Positions 13,998-20,900 of a stretch of DNA of 20,900 nucleotides are shown piece by piece. Under the pieces are notes generated by a model, which was given only the letters and a program-made list of their open reading frames with translations, was not told the origin of the DNA and made no database searches. The stretch covers positions 1-20,900 of the forward strand of contig DAIDJW010000006.1 of the NCBI GenBank assembly GCA_027451185.1, in the 5' to 3' direction. A program made the translations under genes and the position numbers. Source of the stretch: Candidatus Saccharimonadota bacterium. Its GTDB lineage: Bacteria > Patescibacteriota > Saccharimonadia > Saccharimonadales > Saccharimonadaceae. Each line of letters opens with the position of its first letter. The stretch's first letter is position 1.

Positions 13998-15938
13998 ATG
14001 TACTACTACGAGGTGGCGCCAAATCAGATTATTCGCTCTGGGACCGACAGTTTTACCTATAACTACGAAACGCCGTTAAAGATCGGCCAACTCGTTTTAG
14101 TTGAGGTCGGCAAGAAAAAGCTGACCGGCATGGTGATAAGAAAAGTCGACCCGCCAAGTTATACAACTAAACCAATCTTATCGATTATTGAGCCCCAACC
14201 CTTGCCGCTCGCCACGGTTAAACTAAGCCAGTGGCTGAGAGATTATTATAAAACGCCTCTAGCTAGTGTGTTGCAGACTGTTTTACCGCGCGGCTTAACT
14301 GTTAAACGCCGCGTTAGCAGCCGTAAGAACGTACCGGTTGAGCGCGACAGAACAAGTTTCGTATTCAACGATGATCAAGCGGCAGTTATCGCCAAAATCG
14401 ACTCATCGGAAGCTGGTACTTTTTTGTTGCAAGGCGTCACCGGATCTGGTAAAACGGCAATCTATATTGAACTAGCAAAACGCGCGATTGATAGCGGTAA
14501 GTCAGTTATTATCTTGGTGCCAGAAATCGCTTTAACCACGCAAATAATCGCTGACTTTGCGCAATTTTTCCAAGACATAATTGTTACCCACTCGCGTGCC
14601 GGCGAGGCCGAACGTCACCTAGCTTGGCAGCAGGCTCTTAACGCCACCACGCCGCAGCTTGTCATTGGCCCCCGTTCGGCGCTATTCTCACCGCTTAAAA
14701 ACTTAGGCCTGATTGTTATCGATGAGGCCCACGAGCCAAGCTTTAAGCAAGAACAGGCGCCGCGCTATTCGGCCCTGCGCGCCGCCACTATGTTAGGCCG
14801 TTTTGCAAAAGCAAAGGTAGTCTTTGGTAGCGCCACACCAGCAGTGGTTGATCGTTACCTGGCTGAACAAACCGGCCGTCCGATTCTTAAGCTAGCCGAA
14901 CGTGCTCGCAAGGACGCCGCTGCACCAACTATCGAATTGGTTGATATGACCAAACGCCACAATTTTAAGCGTCATCGTTTTTTGTCCAATAATCTATTGT
15001 CATCGATTGAAGCTAATCTTGCCGAACACCGTCAAACACTTATTTTTCACAACCGACGTGGTAGCGCCGCAACAACCCTGTGTGAAAACTGCGGCTGGAC
15101 GGCCCTGTGTCCGAATTGCTTCGTGCCACTGACTTTGCACAGCGATAGCTATAGCCTAAGCTGCCATATTTGCGGCTTCAGCCAACCGGTGCCTAAATCA
15201 TGCCCGGTTTGTTCATCGGTTGATATTATCCATAAAGGCATCGGCACTAAGCTGATTGAGGCAGAATTGAACAAAATATTTACTCAGGCAAAAATCGCCC
15301 GTTTTGACTCTGATACCGAATCCGACAAAAGCCTTGATAAGCTCTACGAGCAGCTTTATAAAGGCGAGATTGATATCGCCATCGGCACGCAGGTAGTGGC
15401 CAAAGGGCTAGACCTACCAAGACTTAATACCGTGGGCGTCATCCAAGCCGACAGCGGCCTGGCGTTGCCCGACTTTGGCGCCAGCGAACGCGCTTTTCAG
15501 CTACTGAGCCAGGTTGTCGGACGAGTTGGCCGCAGTGCCCTGCCGACAAATGTCATTGTTCAGTCATATCAGCCAACACACCCAAGCGTCGTGTACGGCT
15601 TAGCTCAAAATTATGAAGCTTTTTATAATTACGTTTTAGCCGAACGCGCCAAAGCGCATTTTCCGCCATTCGTACACTTAATGAAATTGACGGCCGTTTA
15701 TAAGACCGAGGCTGGCGCAATCCGGGCCAGTAAAGAGCTAGCCAAACAGCTAAAACAGCAGGCCAATCCTCAGGTTCAGATTCTTGGACCGACGCCATCG
15801 TTTTACGAAAGACTACACGGCACCTACCGTTGGCAGTTGGTCTTAAAAAGCCCGCGACGCGAATACCTGACTGATTTAGTTAATAAATTGCCACCAGCAA
15901 ATTGGCAATATGAACTTGATCCGACTAGTCTACTCTAG
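13998..15938 (+). CDS. priA: Primosomal protein N' (replication restart helicase PriA)
   Basis: 3'-5' DNA helicase that reloads the replisome at stalled forks. The start is ATG 13998; an upstream in-frame TTG at 13971 would lie across the -10 box. The 646 residues include the N-terminal DNA-binding domain, Walker A GVTGSGKT (146-153), DEAH (242-245), GSATP (277-281), and eight cysteines in four pairs (362/365, 371/374, 389/392, 402/405) binding two zinc ions. Also present are GTQVVAKGLDLP (463-474) and QVVGRVGR (505-512), helicase motifs V and VI. It is somewhat shorter than the roughly 730-residue E. coli protein but complete in motifs. It is followed by def and fmt, a neighbourhood seen in many bacteria. 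Confidence 0.97.
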   Translation: MYYYEVAPNQIIRSGTDSFTYNYETPLKIGQLVLVEVGKKKLTGMVIRKVDPPSYTTKPILSIIEPQPLPLATVKLSQWLRDYYKTPLASVLQTVLPRGLTVKRRVSSRKNVPVERDRTSFVFNDDQAAVIAKIDSSEAGTFLLQGVTGSGKTAIYIELAKRAIDSGKSVIILVPEIALTTQIIADFAQFFQDIIVTHSRAGEAERHLAWQQALNATTPQLVIGPRSALFSPLKNLGLIVIDEAHEPSFKQEQAPRYSALRAATMLGRFAKAKVVFGSATPAVVDRYLAEQTGRPILKLAERARKDAAAPTIELVDMTKRHNFKRHRFLSNNLLSSIEANLAEHRQTLIFHNRRGSAATTLCENCGWTALCPNCFVPLTLHSDSYSLSCHICGFSQPVPKSCPVCSSVDIIHKGIGTKLIEAELNKIFTQAKIARFDSDTESDKSLDKLYEQLYKGEIDIAIGTQVVAKGLDLPRLNTVGVIQADSGLALPDFGASERAFQLLSQVVGRVGRSALPTNVIVQSYQPTHPSVVYGLAQNYEAFYNYVLAERAKAHFPPFVHLMKLTAVYKTEAGAIRASKELAKQLKQQANPQVQILGPTPSFYERLHGTYRWQLVLKSPRREYLTDLVNKLPPANWQYELDPTSLL

Positions 15939-15948
15939 TTCACCCCTG

Positions 15949-15957
15949 TGTTATAAT
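15949..15957 (+). promoter_or_regulatory. Extended -10 promoter of def
   Basis: TGTTATAAT on the plus strand, directly downstream of the priA stop. Seven bases lie between it and GTG 15965, so def should be leaderless with a GTG start. Confidence 0.7.
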
Positions 15958-15964
15958 GTTTGCA

Positions 15965-16540
15965 GTGACTAAAGATGATATCATAACCCTACCAAATCCG
16001 CACCTACGCCAGAAATCGAAGCGCATTTTTGAGATCTCCGACGAAACCCGCGCTTTAATTGCCGACATGATCGACGCTGCTGTTGACTGGGAGCATTCTC
16101 GCCCACACGAGATTAGCGCTGCCCTGGCCGCTGTCCAGGTCGATAAGTTGGAGCGTGTTATTATTGTGCGGAGCGATTTTGACGATAAAGATAACGAGGC
16201 TTTTACTGCCCTGATCAATCCCGAAATCGTCAAATACGAGGGCGAGCAGACCTATGATTACGAAGGTTGCCTAAGCGTCAGCAATATTTACGGTTACGTG
16301 CCGCGCTACAGTAAAGTTAGAGTAAAAGCACTAAGCATAGATGGCGAAGAAATACGTTTCAAAGCCGATGGCTTTCTGGCACGTGTTTTGCAACACGAAA
16401 TCGACCATACGCACGGTATCGTTTTTATCGATCATATTAAAAACGATGAAGATTCATTCTTTACCCTCGACGAGAAAGGCGAGCTGCAACCTCTAGATTA
16501 TTATGAGCACGTCAAAGACAATCATATTCTTTGGGACTGA
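15965..16540 (+). CDS. def: Peptide deformylase
   Basis: Metalloenzyme that removes the formyl group from the initiator methionine. GTG 15965 is chosen: an ATG at 15956 is inside the TATAAT box, and GTG lies at the expected +1. The 191 residues have EGCLS (100-104) and QHEIDH (143-148), giving metal ligands Cys102, His144 and His148 and catalytic Glu145. Motif I reads SAALAAVQ (51-58) where the family has GxGLAAxQ, so both glycines are replaced while Leu, the Ala pair and Gln are kept. Activity is still likely but the change is notable. It overlaps fmt by 38 bases. Confidence 0.93.
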   Translation: MTKDDIITLPNPHLRQKSKRIFEISDETRALIADMIDAAVDWEHSRPHEISAALAAVQVDKLERVIIVRSDFDDKDNEAFTALINPEIVKYEGEQTYDYEGCLSVSNIYGYVPRYSKVRVKALSIDGEEIRFKADGFLARVLQHEIDHTHGIVFIDHIKNDEDSFFTLDEKGELQPLDYYEHVKDNHILWD

Positions 16541-17387
16541 GGATTTTAGTGCCGCAAGTCTGAATACTTTAATTATGAACGGCTACCATATCGCAGCTGT
16601 TATAACCAAGCCCGACAGTTTGCGTGGACGCGGCCACCAGCTAGTTGAACCAGCTGTTAAGAAAACGGCTAACCGCCACAATATTCCCGTCTGGCAGCCC
16701 AATAAATTAGTTGACGTGGCCAGTAAAATTACTGCCCTGCAGCCAGTCGTTGGCGTGCTAGCAAGTTATGGTAAGATTATTCCCGACCCCATTCTAGATT
16801 TATTTACCCCTGGTATTATAAATGTTCACCCGTCGCTGCTACCAAAATACCGCGGACCATCACCAATCGAAGCCGCTATTATAAACGGCGACCAGCAAAC
16901 TGGTGTGTCGATTATTAGATTAGTCGCCGCCATGGATGCCGGCCCACTTTATGCCCAAGAAGCCTATGCCCTAACCGGTCATGAAACCAGGCCGGAATTA
17001 TACGGCCAATTGGCCGAATTCGGGGCCGACTTATTAATCCATGTTTTACCTGACATTTTGAGCGGAGCCCTGAGCCCTGTCGACCAAGACGAATCGGCAG
17101 CCACATACACTCACCTAATCACTAAAGAGGCTGGCCAATTAAATCCCGCCACCGTGACCGCTGCCGAGGCCGAAAGAATCGTGCGCGCTCATCTTAACTA
17201 TCCCAAAAGCCACTTTAAAGTCGGGTCCCGCGAACTCATCGCCACCAGTGCCCACGTCAGTACAACCGGCACTAGTTTGCTAGATTTAGCCTGCAAAGAC
17301 GGCCTATTTTTGAGTATCGACGAACTAATCGGCCCGAGCGGTCGTCGCATGACTAAAACTGATTTTCTGAACGGTTATCAGGCTTGA
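16503..17387 (+). CDS. fmt: Methionyl-tRNA formyltransferase
   Basis: Formylates Met-tRNA-fMet with 10-formyl-THF in the cytosol. The 294 residues begin with IIFFGTEDFS (7-16) and carry the catalytic Asn107 and His109 in INVHPSLLPKYRG (106-118), GPSPIEAAI, and Asp145 in MDAGP. The C-terminal OB-like domain is present but compact. The start ATG 16503 lies inside the def gene in another frame (38-base overlap). There is no strong Shine-Dalgarno, so translation probably depends on def. Its last 10 bases overlap the convergent DUF5663-like gene. Confidence 0.95.
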   Translation: MSTSKTIIFFGTEDFSAASLNTLIMNGYHIAAVITKPDSLRGRGHQLVEPAVKKTANRHNIPVWQPNKLVDVASKITALQPVVGVLASYGKIIPDPILDLFTPGIINVHPSLLPKYRGPSPIEAAIINGDQQTGVSIIRLVAAMDAGPLYAQEAYALTGHETRPELYGQLAEFGADLLIHVLPDILSGALSPVDQDESAATYTHLITKEAGQLNPATVTAAEAERIVRAHLNYPKSHFKVGSRELIATSAHVSTTGTSLLDLACKDGLFLSIDELIGPSGRRMTKTDFLNGYQA

Positions 17388-17803
17388 GCGCCTAGGATTG
17401 TGTCACGGTTGCTAACGATTTCACGTTTCAATTCTTCGAGCGTTTCATTAACAACCTGTCGATAGTTGGGACGATTTAATTCTAGCCAACGCGTAGCGGC
17501 ATATTCAGCCTTGGCGTGCGGGCTATCGGCCGGAATCTTAAGTTCTTCAACTAAGCGCGCAAACGCCTCATGTTGCGCGTAATCGGGTATGTGCTGCTGA
17601 ACCCACGGGTTAACCACCTCATCTTTGTGGTCGATAATAGCCTCAAATTCGTCCAGCTGCTCGTCGGTTAAGCCGTCCGACAAACGCGTCCCCACGCGCA
17701 GCTCAAGCTCATTATAAATATGCTGCAGGAAGGGCTGTTTTTGCTCCTCGGGTAAACCGCCAAGCCCTAGGTCATCTAAGAATTTGTCATCAAGTTGATA
17801 CAT
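17378..17803 (-). CDS. DUF5663-like conserved hypothetical protein
   Basis: 141 residues. The pattern LDDKFLDDLGLGGLPEEQKQPFLQHIYNELELRVGTRLSDGLTDEQLDEFE recalls DUF5663, a short helical domain frequent in Patescibacteria proteins with no known function. The rest is helical and acidic, with conserved-looking YRQVVNETLEELKREI near the end. There is no membrane segment or signal. GAGGAG precedes ATG 17803, and an extended -10 (TGATATAAT) lies at 17824 onward. The DUF name is from memory and was not checked. Confidence 0.72.
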   Translation of the reverse strand: MYQLDDKFLDDLGLGGLPEEQKQPFLQHIYNELELRVGTRLSDGLTDEQLDEFEAIIDHKDEVVNPWVQQHIPDYAQHEAFARLVEELKIPADSPHAKAEYAATRWLELNRPNYRQVVNETLEELKREIVSNRDTILGAQA

Positions 17804-17823
17804 TAACCTTCTCCTCGATGATA

Positions 17824-17832
17824 ATTATATCA
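17824..17832 (-). promoter_or_regulatory. Extended -10 promoter of the DUF5663-like gene
   Basis: TGATATAAT on the minus strand overlaps the stop codon of the upstream 113-residue gene. The leader is about 14 bases and holds a GAGGAG ribosome site. Confidence 0.5.
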
Positions 17833-18171
17833 TTGTTGTTGATCGTCCGGGCCTGCGTTCATCGCTTGGGCGGCTTCTTGGGTCGGTGTGCCGTTGGCTG
17901 GCTCTGGTTCTTCACTATCGGTTTGCTGATCAATATCAACATCTATTTCATCTAATAGCGACATCAGCGCGTCAAGACGTTCGCCGGTATCTTGAATCTC
18001 TTTTGCGCTAGCGTAGGCTTTTTTGTAAACATCGCCTGAAGCTCTACCAGATTGAATCAAGCGAAGCAGTAAAGCAAATTTATCAGGTCCGTTTGGACTA
18101 TCGTCAACCACTAGCGGTGTTACGTCGGCTAAAATTTCTTCGCGCAGTGCCTGCAGTTCATCAATGTTCAT
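17830..18171 (-). CDS. Hypothetical acidic protein, unrecognised
   Basis: 113 residues, not recognised. Residues 1-85 are predicted helical (MNIDELQALREEILADV, LLLRLIQSGRASGDVYKKAYASAKEI, LDALMSLLDEIDVDI). The last 30 residues (SEEPEPANGTPTQEAA and onward) are low-complexity, acidic and probably disordered. There is no membrane segment, so it should be cytosolic. AAGGGAG lies 7 bases before ATG 18171. The helical bundle with a flexible tail resembles small scaffold or chaperone-like proteins, but that is only a shape analogy. Confidence 0.7.
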   Translation of the reverse strand: MNIDELQALREEILADVTPLVVDDSPNGPDKFALLLRLIQSGRASGDVYKKAYASAKEIQDTGERLDALMSLLDEIDVDIDQQTDSEEPEPANGTPTQEAAQAMNAGPDDQQQ

Positions 18172-18201
18172 ATTCCCACTCCCTTTTACTAATTAATTTG
18201 T

Positions 18202-18207
18202 ATTATA
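18202..18207 (-). promoter_or_regulatory. -10 box before the 113-residue hypothetical gene
   Basis: TATAAT on the minus strand contains the TAA stop codon of the upstream large gene. No good -35 or TG extension is visible. The spacing gives a leader of about 24 bases with a ribosome site. Confidence 0.4.
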
Positions 18208-20900
18208 CCCCAAAAAGTTCTTGATGCGTCGGCTGCCGTCTTGCCTCTGCTCGGGCTCTACCGTAAAGTTGTCGTATTTTACGCACCCCATAACCATCTC
18301 GTCCGCGCGAATCACGGGTTAAATGGTTCTTTAGGTAGTTTATGCCGGCATCCGTAAATTCCAGGTGAAAGCCATGCGCATCACGCGTCAGGTGATAGGC
18401 GTCTGTACCAAGTCGCGGAAACGACCAAGCTAGTGCCGTATCTATAATCCCCCTCGTAGTGCCCATCCCGTTAATCGCGCCCTCCATGTCGTGGCGAATG
18501 TGCTCAATCACCGCGTCGCCATCATCACGCAGCGATTCTCTTGTAGTAGCATTGCCGCTAGAGTCAACCTCCGAATTCCAGGCTTCGACCATCGGAATTC
18601 CCCTTACGTATGCTTCCTCTTGGATACCGGAGTCAGCATCAATCCTGCCAGTAACACGTTTAGCCACGCGGCGCGAAGACGATAACGGCCGGCGACCACC
18701 GCTCTGACCCCTGCGGTCACGCCGACGAGTGGCCAGTATGCCATCACGAGCCGACTTAACCCTACGTCCGACGCTCACTTCATGCAATACGGCGCCGCTG
18801 GAATCACCTTTTTGCAGGCCAATTCCACCAACAGCGGCAAGTGTTGAAGCCTTAACGCCAAAATTTGCCTCACCGGTGTGCACGCTACGACCACGAACGT
18901 CAGCAAGCATCGACAGCCCCTGCATAAACGAGCTCGCAAATACCATGCCGGGTAGCCTTGAGGCCTTCGTACTGTCAAAAGATGTTGTTCCGGTTATGAT
19001 ATCGGCTCGGTCGTTCGCATCAACCTCATTAACAAAGCTGCGTAGATAGTTGGCCGAGACGCCTTTGGAGTCGGCGTCGTTGCGAATCAAAATTGCTTCA
19101 TCATTATCACTACGCAGACCTACTTGGGTTGCACGATTGAGGGCTAATAAGCTTACGTCGTACATCCTGCTGCTAGCCTCCGCGCGTCCGGCAGCGTCAG
19201 ACTGCACTTCATCACGATGCCACTCAGTGTTAATGACGGCTAGCTTGAGTTGCGGGCTGTCCGCCATGGCTCGCCCAATCTCGGCACGTGTTTTTTCAAT
19301 ATTTGCTTGAATTTCCGCTGGTGTTTTGGCGCCGCCCTCTGGGTATTGGTCAAACCAGTTAACATGAAGTAGGATAATAGTCTGCTTGAGACTGTCGGAA
19401 TCCTGTTTGCCGTAGGCCTCTGTCAATAACCTATATATACCATTGGCTTCGGCGCTGCCGGCAGCATTAACCGGAATCTGTACAATCGCTTTTACTTCAG
19501 TTGATATATTGCGTAGCTCTGGCGTCGATTCAATAACATCTTCAAGTTGCTTGACGTAACTACGACCGCGCTTTTTAACCAGCAGGCCATGGTACCACTT
19601 TAACTCCTGGCCCGGTTGTAGGTCGGCGTCGGGATTTTCGAGTAGCCGCGGCGACGTTTCCTGGCGTCGTATACGAGCCTCTTCGCCATATAAAACCTCG
19701 TCGCCGTGGTAATAGTAACTTAGTTCCCTACGGCTCAGTGTCTCTAATGATCGTCGTGATACAATCGGAATATTCGGTGCCATCTCGGTGAAGTTGTCTT
19801 GCACGGTATCATAGCCCGGAGAAACAATATTGTAGCTGTATTCCATGTGTTCAACCGGCGTCTGTGTAGTCATCGTTTCATGAATCGTGCCAACATTGTC
19901 ATGTCCAACTAGCGTGGCCAGCGGACGGACATGCTCAACGCCATTAGCATCGGTTTTTACGTTTTGCACAACTTCGGCATATTTACCGTTAAAGACAGCA
20001 TGACCATTCTCATTACTAAAGAAGTGCGCCGCTGGGCTATCGGCTGCAATGTGAATATTGCCATCTGGGCTAACCGGTACCATAAAGACCTCAGTTTGCG
20101 TGCCTTTAGTTGCCGATATCGCTAGTTCTAGCTTGCCAGCTGAAGCGTCCTGGGCCCAGTTGGTTGATAAACCGTCATGGAACGACCCATTACTAGTCAT
20201 ACTTGCAACACTCATTTGGTAAGAGCCGTCTGGGTTCACGCCGTTACCGCCCCAATGCAGACCTAGTTCGTTGTGATCGTAAGCACCGCTGGTATTGTTG
20301 TCATACCAAAAATCACGCTGAATATGTGTTGTTAAGTTGCCGTTTTGATGTACAAAATCTGCGGCGCTTAGGTTTTGGGCTACGGTTGAAGTTTGTACTT
20401 CAGTCACGCTATGCGACAAATCGTTAACCGTAAAGCCGTGGGCCTGTAACTCGTGAATATCAGCCGGCGTTAACTGACCATCTGGACCGACCGGCAAATT
20501 GGACACTACTTCGTGCCCGTTAGGATTCATAAATGAAATTGTCCCGTTAGGGTTATGTACAATCGTCTCGTCACTCGAAACCGATAAGGCGCCGTGAGTG
20601 CCGATGTGTTGTTCTGGCCCCATACTCGCACTAGCAACATGGTGAATTGTACCGTGCTCACCGTGGACTATACCCTCAAGCAAAGTCTGATGTTCGCCGT
20701 TACTAGATATGCCGGTTTTGGCGTGCCATAGCTGCTCAACCAAGCCAGCCCGCATCGGATCGAAGGCTGCCGTAACTTCTTGAGCGATTGCGCCAGCAGC
20801 CACACCAACGAGCAGTCCGGTGGCAGCGGCCTTAGCGACTCGCCTAGCCCGCAAATGATTAAAGGCTTTGTCTTTAGCCGAAACATCTTCGGACAGCACT
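18203..20900 (-). CDS. Large membrane-anchored protein with GT2-like glycosyltransferase domain, 5' end outside window
   Basis: At least 898 residues, continuing past the right window edge; the GTG at 20899 is probably internal. One hydrophobic segment (about 23-45) follows a basic stretch (RARR). Residues 60-380 are beta-rich with repeated turn motifs (NPNG, NPDG, SPDG, GPDG, DANG). Residues 470-700 resemble a GT-A family 2 domain: AIVQIPVNAAG (471-481), a DxD-like RNDAD (606-610), ITGTTSFD (635-642) and TGEANFGVKASTLAAVGG (675-692), similar to the ANFxxRRxxLExVGG step of GT2 enzymes. A basic Arg-rich linker (713-752) and an alpha/beta C-terminus follow. There are no membrane segments after the GT domain, unlike synthases of polysaccharides. 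Topology is uncertain: a single anchor with an Arg-rich N-side would put the GT domain outside, away from nucleotide sugars. Confidence 0.6.
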   Translation of the reverse strand, partial: VLSEDVSAKDKAFNHLRARRVAKAAATGLLVGVAAGAIAQEVTAAFDPMRAGLVEQLWHAKTGISSNGEHQTLLEGIVHGEHGTIHHVASASMGPEQHIGTHGALSVSSDETIVHNPNGTISFMNPNGHEVVSNLPVGPDGQLTPADIHELQAHGFTVNDLSHSVTEVQTSTVAQNLSAADFVHQNGNLTTHIQRDFWYDNNTSGAYDHNELGLHWGGNGVNPDGSYQMSVASMTSNGSFHDGLSTNWAQDASAGKLELAISATKGTQTEVFMVPVSPDGNIHIAADSPAAHFFSNENGHAVFNGKYAEVVQNVKTDANGVEHVRPLATLVGHDNVGTIHETMTTQTPVEHMEYSYNIVSPGYDTVQDNFTEMAPNIPIVSRRSLETLSRRELSYYYHGDEVLYGEEARIRRQETSPRLLENPDADLQPGQELKWYHGLLVKKRGRSYVKQLEDVIESTPELRNISTEVKAIVQIPVNAAGSAEANGIYRLLTEAYGKQDSDSLKQTIILLHVNWFDQYPEGGAKTPAEIQANIEKTRAEIGRAMADSPQLKLAVINTEWHRDEVQSDAAGRAEASSRMYDVSLLALNRATQVGLRSDNDEAILIRNDADSKGVSANYLRSFVNEVDANDRADIITGTTSFDSTKASRLPGMVFASSFMQGLSMLADVRGRSVHTGEANFGVKASTLAAVGGIGLQKGDSSGAVLHEVSVGRRVKSARDGILATRRRDRRGQSGGRRPLSSSRRVAKRVTGRIDADSGIQEEAYVRGIPMVEAWNSEVDSSGNATTRESLRDDGDAVIEHIRHDMEGAINGMGTTRGIIDTALAWSFPRLGTDAYHLTRDAHGFHLEFTDAGINYLKNHLTRDSRGRDGYGVRKIRQLYGRARAEARRQPTHQELFGV

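Noticed and set aside
1..20900. CRISPR array, insertion sequence, rRNA or canonical tRNA genes
   Set aside because: No regularly spaced direct repeats, transposase genes or conserved rRNA/tRNA signatures were seen on either strand.

Overview
The window looks like a stretch of chromosome from a reduced-genome bacterium of the Patescibacteria/CPR type, most likely Saccharibacteria (TM7) or a close relative. This is inferred from gene content and family resemblance: compact operons, a ftsA-ftsZ-nrdR block, a short-lid adenylate kinase, a DUF5663-like protein and an S21 with a basic tail. There is no rRNA to confirm it. TGA is used as a stop (adk, def, fmt), so the UGA=Gly code of Gracilibacteria/Absconditabacteria is not in use.

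Layout. 1-216 is a fragment of an unrelated dynamin-like GTPase on the plus strand. It abuts a 3'-truncated isoleucyl-tRNA synthetase gene (217-2181, minus), which points to a chimeric junction or a rearrangement. Upstream of ileS is an ileS-type T-box leader with a very short Stem I (AUC specifier) and a good promoter, then a pair of inverted T-shaped palindromic elements (2433-2690). Next come minus-strand genes: ftsA-ftsZ-nrdR-(Trx-like)-VKOR, and upstream of them rpsU-yqeY-adk-map. A divergent plus-strand ABC-2 exporter pair follows (8695-10663). Then, on the minus strand, there is a small membrane protein, an unassigned 250-base intergenic region that may encode a structured RNA, recJ with a winged-helix regulator, and a degenerate phosphoribosyltransferase. 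On the plus strand are priA, def and fmt. The right end holds minus-strand hypothetical genes and a large membrane-anchored protein with a glycosyltransferase-2-like domain, cut by the window edge.

How the genes work together. Most genes are housekeeping: translation (ileS, rpsU, map, def, fmt, yqeY), division (ftsA, ftsZ), replication and repair (priA, recJ), nucleotide metabolism (adk, nrdR) and envelope redox (VKOR). Def, Fmt and Map together carry out N-terminal Met formylation, deformylation and removal.

The main unusual points are the paired T-shaped elements with compensatory stem changes, the short T-box, a NrdR with no cysteines in its zinc-ribbon region, many promoters whose -10 box lies 6-10 bases before the start codon (leaderless or nearly leaderless mRNAs), and the broken ileS end. 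All coordinates, motif positions and base counts were read by hand. No database search or folding program was run.
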